Positions 6,752 to 10,652 of a stretch of 10,652 bases of DNA are shown in pieces; the first letter of the stretch is position 1, and each line of letters starts with the position of its first letter. The position numbers and the translations under genes were made by a program. Origin of the DNA: Clostridiaceae bacterium (GTDB lineage Bacteria > Bacillota > Clostridia > Oscillospirales > Acutalibacteraceae); contig JAEDIH010000063.1 of assembly GCA_016292575.1 (NCBI GenBank), forward strand, positions 1-10,652, in the 5' to 3' direction. The notes beneath the pieces are model-generated. The model was given only the letters and a program-made list of their open reading frames with translations, made no database searches and had not been told where the DNA came from.

Positions 6752-7678
6752 ATGGAATTTTCTCATGTAAGCGTGCTGCTTTATGAGGCGGTAAGCTCCC
6801 TTGATATCAAAAAGGACGGCGTCTATGTTGACTGCACCGCAGGCGGAGGCGGCCACAGCGCCGAGATCCTCAAAAGGCTTGAAAACGGAAGGCTTTTTGC
6901 CCTTGACCGCGACCCGGAAGCTATTGCAACGCTCAAAGAACGCTTTAAAGGCGATGAAAGAGTTACGGTTGTTCAAACCGAGTTTGAAAACATCAGAAGC
7001 GTGCTTGCTTCCTACGGTGAGGAACACGCCGACGGTGTGCTTGCCGACCTCGGGGTAAGCTCCCATCAACTGGACACGGCCGAGCGCGGCTTCTCGTTTC
7101 ATAACGACGCACCTCTTGACATGCGAATGAGCAAGCAGGGCGTCAGCGCCGCAGACCTTGTCAACTCCCTTTCCGAGCGCGAGCTTGAACGGATCATCCG
7201 CACCAACGGGGAGGAAAAGTTTTCAAGGAGCATTGCAAGGGCTATTGTCCGCGAAAGACAGAAAAAGCCCGTTGAAACCACGCTTGAGCTTGTAGACATC
7301 ATCAAAAGCGCAATGCCCGAGGCGGCAAAAAGGAGCCCCGGTCACCCGGCAAGGAGAACCTTTCAGGCGCTTCGCATTGAGGTCAACGGCGAGCTTGACA
7401 GACTTGAAAGCTCGCTTGAGGAAATGTTTTCGTCGCTTTGCGTCGGCGGAAGACTTTCCGTAATCACCTTCCATTCGCTTGAGGACAGAATAGTAAAAAG
7501 AAAATTTGCTTCGCTTTGCACGGGCTGCACCTGCCCGCCGTCGTTTCCGGTTTGTGTTTGCGGAAAAACGCCGCGCGGAAGGCTTGCGTTCAAGTCCGTT
7601 CTGCCGGGCGAGCAGGAGCTTGAAGCTAATCCGCGCTCAAGGAGCGCAAGACTGAGAAGCATTGAAAAACTGAAGTAA
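6752..7678 (+). CDS. rsmH: 16S rRNA (cytosine(1402)-N(4))-methyltransferase RsmH
   Basis: RsmH (formerly MraW) uses S-adenosylmethionine to methylate N4 of C1402 in the decoding centre of the small ribosomal subunit. The 308-residue protein shows HVSVLLYEAV (5-14), the SAM-binding DCTAGGGGHSAEIL (27-40), ALDRDPEAI (50-58), GVLADLGVSSHQLD (95-108), FHNDAPLDMRM (116-126), SPGHPARRTFQALRIEVN (195-212), FHSLEDRIVKR (240-250) and NPRSRSARLR (293-302). Length is normal for the family. A Cys-rich stretch, CTGCTC with CVC (256-270), probably forms a small metal-binding knuckle seen in many Firmicute homologues. GGAGG (6743-6747) lies 4 nt before the ATG. It is followed by a 43-nt gap with hairpins before ftsL. 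Confidence 0.97.
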   Translation: MEFSHVSVLLYEAVSSLDIKKDGVYVDCTAGGGGHSAEILKRLENGRLFALDRDPEAIATLKERFKGDERVTVVQTEFENIRSVLASYGEEHADGVLADLGVSSHQLDTAERGFSFHNDAPLDMRMSKQGVSAADLVNSLSERELERIIRTNGEEKFSRSIARAIVRERQKKPVETTLELVDIIKSAMPEAAKRSPGHPARRTFQALRIEVNGELDRLESSLEEMFSSLCVGGRLSVITFHSLEDRIVKRKFASLCTGCTCPPSFPVCVCGKTPRGRLAFKSVLPGEQELEANPRSRSARLRSIEKLK

Positions 7679-7680
7679 TT

Positions 7681-7710
7681 TTCCGGGATTTTCGCTTCCC
7701 GGAAGGGAAG
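7681..7710 (+). promoter_or_regulatory. Two mutually exclusive hairpins before ftsL
   Basis: TTCCGGG (7681-7687) can pair with CCCGGAA (7698-7704), a perfect 7-bp stem with a 10-nt loop. CTTCCC (7695-7700) can instead pair with GGGAAG (7705-7710), a perfect 6-bp stem closed by a GGAA (GNRA-type) tetraloop. Both use 7698-7704, so only one can form at a time. The second abuts the ftsL Shine-Dalgarno site AGGGAG (7711-7716). No T-run follows, so this is not an intrinsic terminator. Effects on translation or mRNA processing are inference. Confidence 0.45.
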
Positions 7711-7721
7711 AGGGAGAGAAA

Positions 7722-8177
7722 ATGGCAGCTTCATACGCATATGAGCATGAGTTTGATTATTTAAATTCAAATGCCGCTCCGGTTCTTGAGCCGCAAAGGC
7801 AGCCGAAGCAGCAGCAAAACTTGAAAAAGCTGAAAAAGCACCGTCCGCGCAAAAGGGAGCTTGAGCACGCAAGCAATGTTAAGATTGCAAAAATCTTTGT
7901 GCTCATGTCGCTTGCCGTTGCGCTTGCCGGCGCGTTCTGCAACAGCCTTGTTGCAAGGAACGAGAGCAGAGTAGCCCTTCAGGCGGCGCAAAAGGAGCTT
8001 GCAATGTATAGCGATGAAAACATTGTTCTGAAGGACAGGCTTTCAAAGCTTGTCAGCGCGGAAAACATTGACAAGATTGCCACGCAGAAGCTCGGTCTTG
8101 TAAAAATTGTTGCCGCAAACGAAACGTACCTTGACTCGCAGAAAGACAACGAGGTGCTTTTTTCGCAGGGAAAGTAA
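7722..8177 (+). CDS. ftsL: FtsL-type bitopic cell division protein
   Basis: FtsL is a small single-pass membrane protein that, with DivIC/FtsB and DivIB/FtsQ, recruits and activates the septal synthase FtsW-PBP. The 151-residue protein has a long cytoplasmic tail (1-53) with a Gln/Lys/Arg-rich middle (25-46), one membrane segment (about 54-76, VKIAKIFVLMSLAVALAGAF region), a predicted extracytoplasmic coiled coil (about 80-112), and the IDKIATQKLGLVK block (116-128) typical of FtsL/DivIC C-termini. Sequence identity in this family is low, so the call rests on topology, the C-terminal block and the position between rsmH and a class B PBP gene. AGGGAG stands 5 nt before the ATG. The tail is long compared with short FtsL proteins but not rare in Clostridia. 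Confidence 0.82.
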   Translation: MAASYAYEHEFDYLNSNAAPVLEPQRQPKQQQNLKKLKKHRPRKRELEHASNVKIAKIFVLMSLAVALAGAFCNSLVARNESRVALQAAQKELAMYSDENIVLKDRLSKLVSAENIDKIATQKLGLVKIVAANETYLDSQKDNEVLFSQGK

Positions 8178-8210
8178 ATATCCGTAAACAGTAATGAATA
8201 TATATTGAAA

Positions 8211-8277
8211 GGGCGGACGCATTGCCTGCTGATCATCGGCATTTTGCCGGCGGTTCCCGCGGGTAATACGATCCGCC
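8211..8277 (+). other. Possible structured RNA element in the 142-nt gap before the PBP gene
   Basis: The gap 8178-8319 has no gene. Its first 33 nt are AT-rich; the rest can fold. GGCGGA-CG (8212-8219) pairs with CG-A-TCCGCC (8269-8277), 8 pairs with one bulged A. Inside are CGGCA (8237-8241) with TGCCG (8245-8249), and GCGG (8250-8253) with CCGC (8257-8260). Together these give a three-stem junction. No T-run follows, so it is not an obvious terminator. The PBP Shine-Dalgarno site AAGGGAGG (8303-8310) lies outside the fold. The pairing is seen by eye only; function, if any, is unknown. I see no good sigma-A promoter in the gap. Confidence 0.4.
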
Positions 8278-8319
8278 GATTCAGTATAGCCGGTTCTATG
8301 GCAAGGGAGGTTTTGAACA

Positions 8320-10650
8320 ATGCCGCTGGAGACAAGGGAAAGTGTTTTTGAAAAAAATAAGGTCAGAAAAAGAAACGACCTCTCCTTTAAAAAAAGAGCA
8401 AGGAGCATAACCGCCCTTGTTCTTGCTCTTCTGCTGTTTCTGAACCTCGGAAGAGTCGGCTGGATAATGGGTGTTCACGGCGAGGAATACCGCTCAATAG
8501 CCCAGAAAAACCAGCTTTATGACACCCGTATCAGAGCGGTGCGCGGAACCATATATGACTGCAACATGACTCCGCTTGTCACAAGCTCTTCGGCATGGAT
8601 TCTCTGCGCCGACCCGGCGGAAATTAAAAAGACTTTCAAGGGTCTTGAAAATGCGGAAAGCATTACGGGGGATTTCATTTCCTATCTTTCAAAAAACATT
8701 GCAAAAATCCTATCCGTTAAAACAAAGACGATTTACGAAAATCTTTCCGACACTGAGAAGCCCTATGTCCGCGTTGCAAAAAAGGTAGACGCAAACCGCC
8801 GCCTTTCGCTTGATGAATTTTTAAACAAGAAGTATACCTACGGCTATACCGAATCGGGCAGCAAAAGGACCGTAACACCGCGTGCATATTTCTCCTATGA
8901 AAACGATACGCTGCGGCTTTACCCGGAAAACAACTTTGCCTCAACGATAATCGGCGTGACCGATTCCGACGGCAAGGGCATTTCGGGTGTTGAAACATAT
9001 TACAATACCGCCCTCAGCGGAAAGGACGGTCGGCAGGTTACGGCAAAAAATTCAATAGGTCAGGCACTTGATTCAAGCTATGAAAGCGTTTTTGACGCTC
9101 AACAGGGCAACGGTGCCGTTCTTACGATTGACTCAAATATTCAGTATTACCTTGAAAACGCGCTGTGCAACGCGCTGGACAACACCAAGGCAAAGGGCGT
9201 ATACGGAATAGTTATGGACGTTGACACGGCAAAGGTGCTTGCAATGAGCAACAAGCCTGACTTTGACCTTAACGATCCGCGAACCATTGTTGACAAGGAC
9301 GTGCGCGAGGCGCTCAAAAAAGAGGAGGGCAAAAAGGACTACGCCTCAAAGCTTACCGAGGCACTGTTCAGCCAGTGGAACAGCTATTGCGTTACGAATA
9401 ACTACGAACCCGGCTCAACCTTTAAGATTTTTACCGCAGCGGCAGCTTTGGAGGAGGGCGTTGCAAACCTCAAAACCACCTATACCTGCACCGGAGGCTA
9501 CCACGTTGCGGACACTACAATTCACTGCGCAAAGGTTGAGGGTCACGGCTTCCAGACCTTTACTCAGGGACTGATGAACTCCTGCAACCCGTTTTTCATC
9601 AACCTCGGCCAGATGCTAGGAATTGAAACTTACTATAAATACTTTGAAGCCTTCGGCTTCACGGAGCGGACGGGTATCGACCTCACGGGGGAATCCTATC
9701 CCGTTTATCACAGGCTTTCCAAAATGGGCGTTGTTGAGCTTGCAAGCACCTCATACGGTCAGTCGTTCAGAGTCAGCCCCATTCAGATGATTACGGCCGC
9801 CTGCGCCATTGCAAACGGCGGAAAGCTGATGAAGCCCTATGTTGTTGACAGCATTGTTGACACTCAGGGCAACATTATCTCTAAAAACGAGCCGACTGTT
9901 AAGCGGCAGGTTGTTTCCGAAAAGACGGCGGCCACCGTCAGAAACATGATGGAAGCCGTTGTTGAGGGAGGAACGGGCAAGAACGCATACATTCCGGGCT
10001 ACCGCGTTGCCGGAAAGACCGCAACGAGCGAAAAGCTTGACACAAAGGATCCGAACGACTACATAGCCTCGTTCATCTGCTTTGCGCCGGCGAACGACCC
10101 CAAGGTTGCAATCCTTGTCGGCGTTGACGAGCCTCCGGGAATCTATCGCGGCGGCGGCGTTCTTGCGGCACCGATTGCAAAGGAGGTTATGGAATCAACG
10201 CTCAAATATCTCAATGTTGAGCCGCAGTACACGAAGGAGGAGCTTGAAGCGGTCAGCCGCACAACGCCCTCTCTTACGGGAGAAAGTGTTGCAAACGCAA
10301 GAATATCCGCAGCAAACGAGGGCTTTTCCGTTAAGGTTATCGGAAACGGAAAGAGCGTTATCTCGCAGGTGCCGGGCGCAGGTCAGTCGATACCCAAGGG
10401 CGGAGTGGTTGTGCTTTATACCGAGAATGATTCAAAAACACAGACGGTCAAGGTTCCGTCGTTCACCGGACTCACCGCCGGTGCTGCGAACCAGCTTGCC
10501 GTTTCCAACGGCATCAACCTCATTCTTTCCGGTCCCTCGCAGACGGCGGGAGCAACGGTATATAAGCAAAGCGTTGAAAAGAACACCGAGGTTCAGGCCG
10601 GCTCTTCAATAACCGTATACTTCCAGACTACCGCCAACATGGACGACTGA
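8320..10650 (+). CDS. Class B penicillin-binding protein (FtsI/PbpB/SpoVD type) with two PASTA domains
   Basis: This peptidoglycan DD-transpeptidase probably cross-links septal wall with a SEDS partner; beta-lactams would target it. The 776-residue protein has a short basic cytoplasmic tail, one membrane segment (about 29-50), the dimerisation/pedestal domain beginning at VRGTIYDCN (74-82), the GISGVETYYNTALSGKDG block (220-237), and the transpeptidase domain with STFK (nucleophile Ser366, Lys369), SCN (421-423) and GKTAT (565-569). The third motif reads KTA where the family norm is KTG. Two PASTA repeats follow, about 648-701 and 709-768, ending near the C-terminus. AAGGGAGG lies 9 nt before the ATG; the TGA stop is complete. 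Position after ftsL fits the divisome PBP. Sporulation-type SpoVD has the same layout, and whether a second PBP gene follows is not visible. Confidence 0.93.
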   Translation: MPLETRESVFEKNKVRKRNDLSFKKRARSITALVLALLLFLNLGRVGWIMGVHGEEYRSIAQKNQLYDTRIRAVRGTIYDCNMTPLVTSSSAWILCADPAEIKKTFKGLENAESITGDFISYLSKNIAKILSVKTKTIYENLSDTEKPYVRVAKKVDANRRLSLDEFLNKKYTYGYTESGSKRTVTPRAYFSYENDTLRLYPENNFASTIIGVTDSDGKGISGVETYYNTALSGKDGRQVTAKNSIGQALDSSYESVFDAQQGNGAVLTIDSNIQYYLENALCNALDNTKAKGVYGIVMDVDTAKVLAMSNKPDFDLNDPRTIVDKDVREALKKEEGKKDYASKLTEALFSQWNSYCVTNNYEPGSTFKIFTAAAALEEGVANLKTTYTCTGGYHVADTTIHCAKVEGHGFQTFTQGLMNSCNPFFINLGQMLGIETYYKYFEAFGFTERTGIDLTGESYPVYHRLSKMGVVELASTSYGQSFRVSPIQMITAACAIANGGKLMKPYVVDSIVDTQGNIISKNEPTVKRQVVSEKTAATVRNMMEAVVEGGTGKNAYIPGYRVAGKTATSEKLDTKDPNDYIASFICFAPANDPKVAILVGVDEPPGIYRGGGVLAAPIAKEVMESTLKYLNVEPQYTKEELEAVSRTTPSLTGESVANARISAANEGFSVKVIGNGKSVISQVPGAGQSIPKGGVVVLYTENDSKTQTVKVPSFTGLTAGAANQLAVSNGINLILSGPSQTAGATVYKQSVEKNTEVQAGSSITVYFQTTANMDD

Positions 10651-10652
10651 CA

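Noticed and set aside
6596..7102. 168-codon open frame antisense to mraZ/rsmH
   Set aside because: It is a shadow of two well supported genes on the other strand, with no family resemblance or ribosome binding site.
7363..7872. 169-codon minus-strand open frame across rsmH and ftsL
   Set aside because: Antisense to two recognised genes; its low-complexity Ala/Phe/Ser stretches are mirror images of coding repeats.
8196..8228. Possible sporulation (sigma-E type) promoter before the PBP gene
   Set aside because: An ATATATT stretch is present, but nothing close to the -10 consensus lies at the right distance.
8257..8270. Resemblance of CCGCGGGTAATACG to the 16S rRNA 530 loop
   Set aside because: Only about a dozen bases are similar, with an extra G and no flanking rRNA sequence; it is most likely chance.

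Overview
The window is a stretch of chromosome from a low-to-mid GC Firmicute, most likely a gut-type clostridium of the Oscillospiraceae/Ruminococcaceae kind. Three things point there: the gene order mraZ-rsmH-ftsL-class B PBP with C-terminal PASTA domains; the gene order FAD oxidoreductase-cmk-plsC-ispH, which is common in Clostridia; and strong purine-rich Shine-Dalgarno sites with TTGAAA/TTGACA-17-TATAAT-like promoters. The species assignment is inference. No rRNA, tRNA, CRISPR array, insertion sequence or phage gene is visible.

Left block (1-3265, minus strand). A TTGAAA-17-TATAAT promoter drives a BaiN/HI0933-family flavoprotein, then cmk (CMP kinase), plsC (lysophosphatidate acyltransferase) and ispH (HMBPP reductase), whose C-terminal part runs off the left edge. 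Spacings are short (25 nt, 56 nt, then a 1-nt TAATG overlap), so this looks like one operon joining nucleotide, phospholipid and isoprenoid precursor supply.

Middle (3308-6010, minus strand). One large gene with its own promoter encodes an 881-residue clan GH-D (GH36-like) glycosidase. A predicted Ig-like region and a LamG-like C-terminal domain follow the catalytic part, and no signal peptide is seen. It sits as a single accessory gene between two housekeeping blocks.

Divergent control region (5954-6232). It holds back-to-back promoters for the glycosidase (minus) and for mraZ (plus), a terminator-like hairpin with a T-rich tail between them, and a G-rich leader that may be a degenerate MraZ operator.

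Right block (6120-10650, plus strand). This is the start of a division and cell wall (dcw) cluster: mraZ (transcriptional regulator), rsmH (16S rRNA C1402 N4-methyltransferase), an FtsL-type bitopic division protein, and a 776-residue class B penicillin-binding protein with two PASTA domains. Two intergenic gaps in this operon can form RNA secondary structure: two mutually exclusive hairpins just before ftsL, and a possible three-stem structure in the 142-nt gap before the PBP gene. The PBP carries KTA where the family usually has KTG.

Most of the window is ordinary housekeeping sequence. I find no clear new system. The best leads are the structured RNA before the PBP gene, the odd domain architecture of the glycosidase, and the KTA motif.
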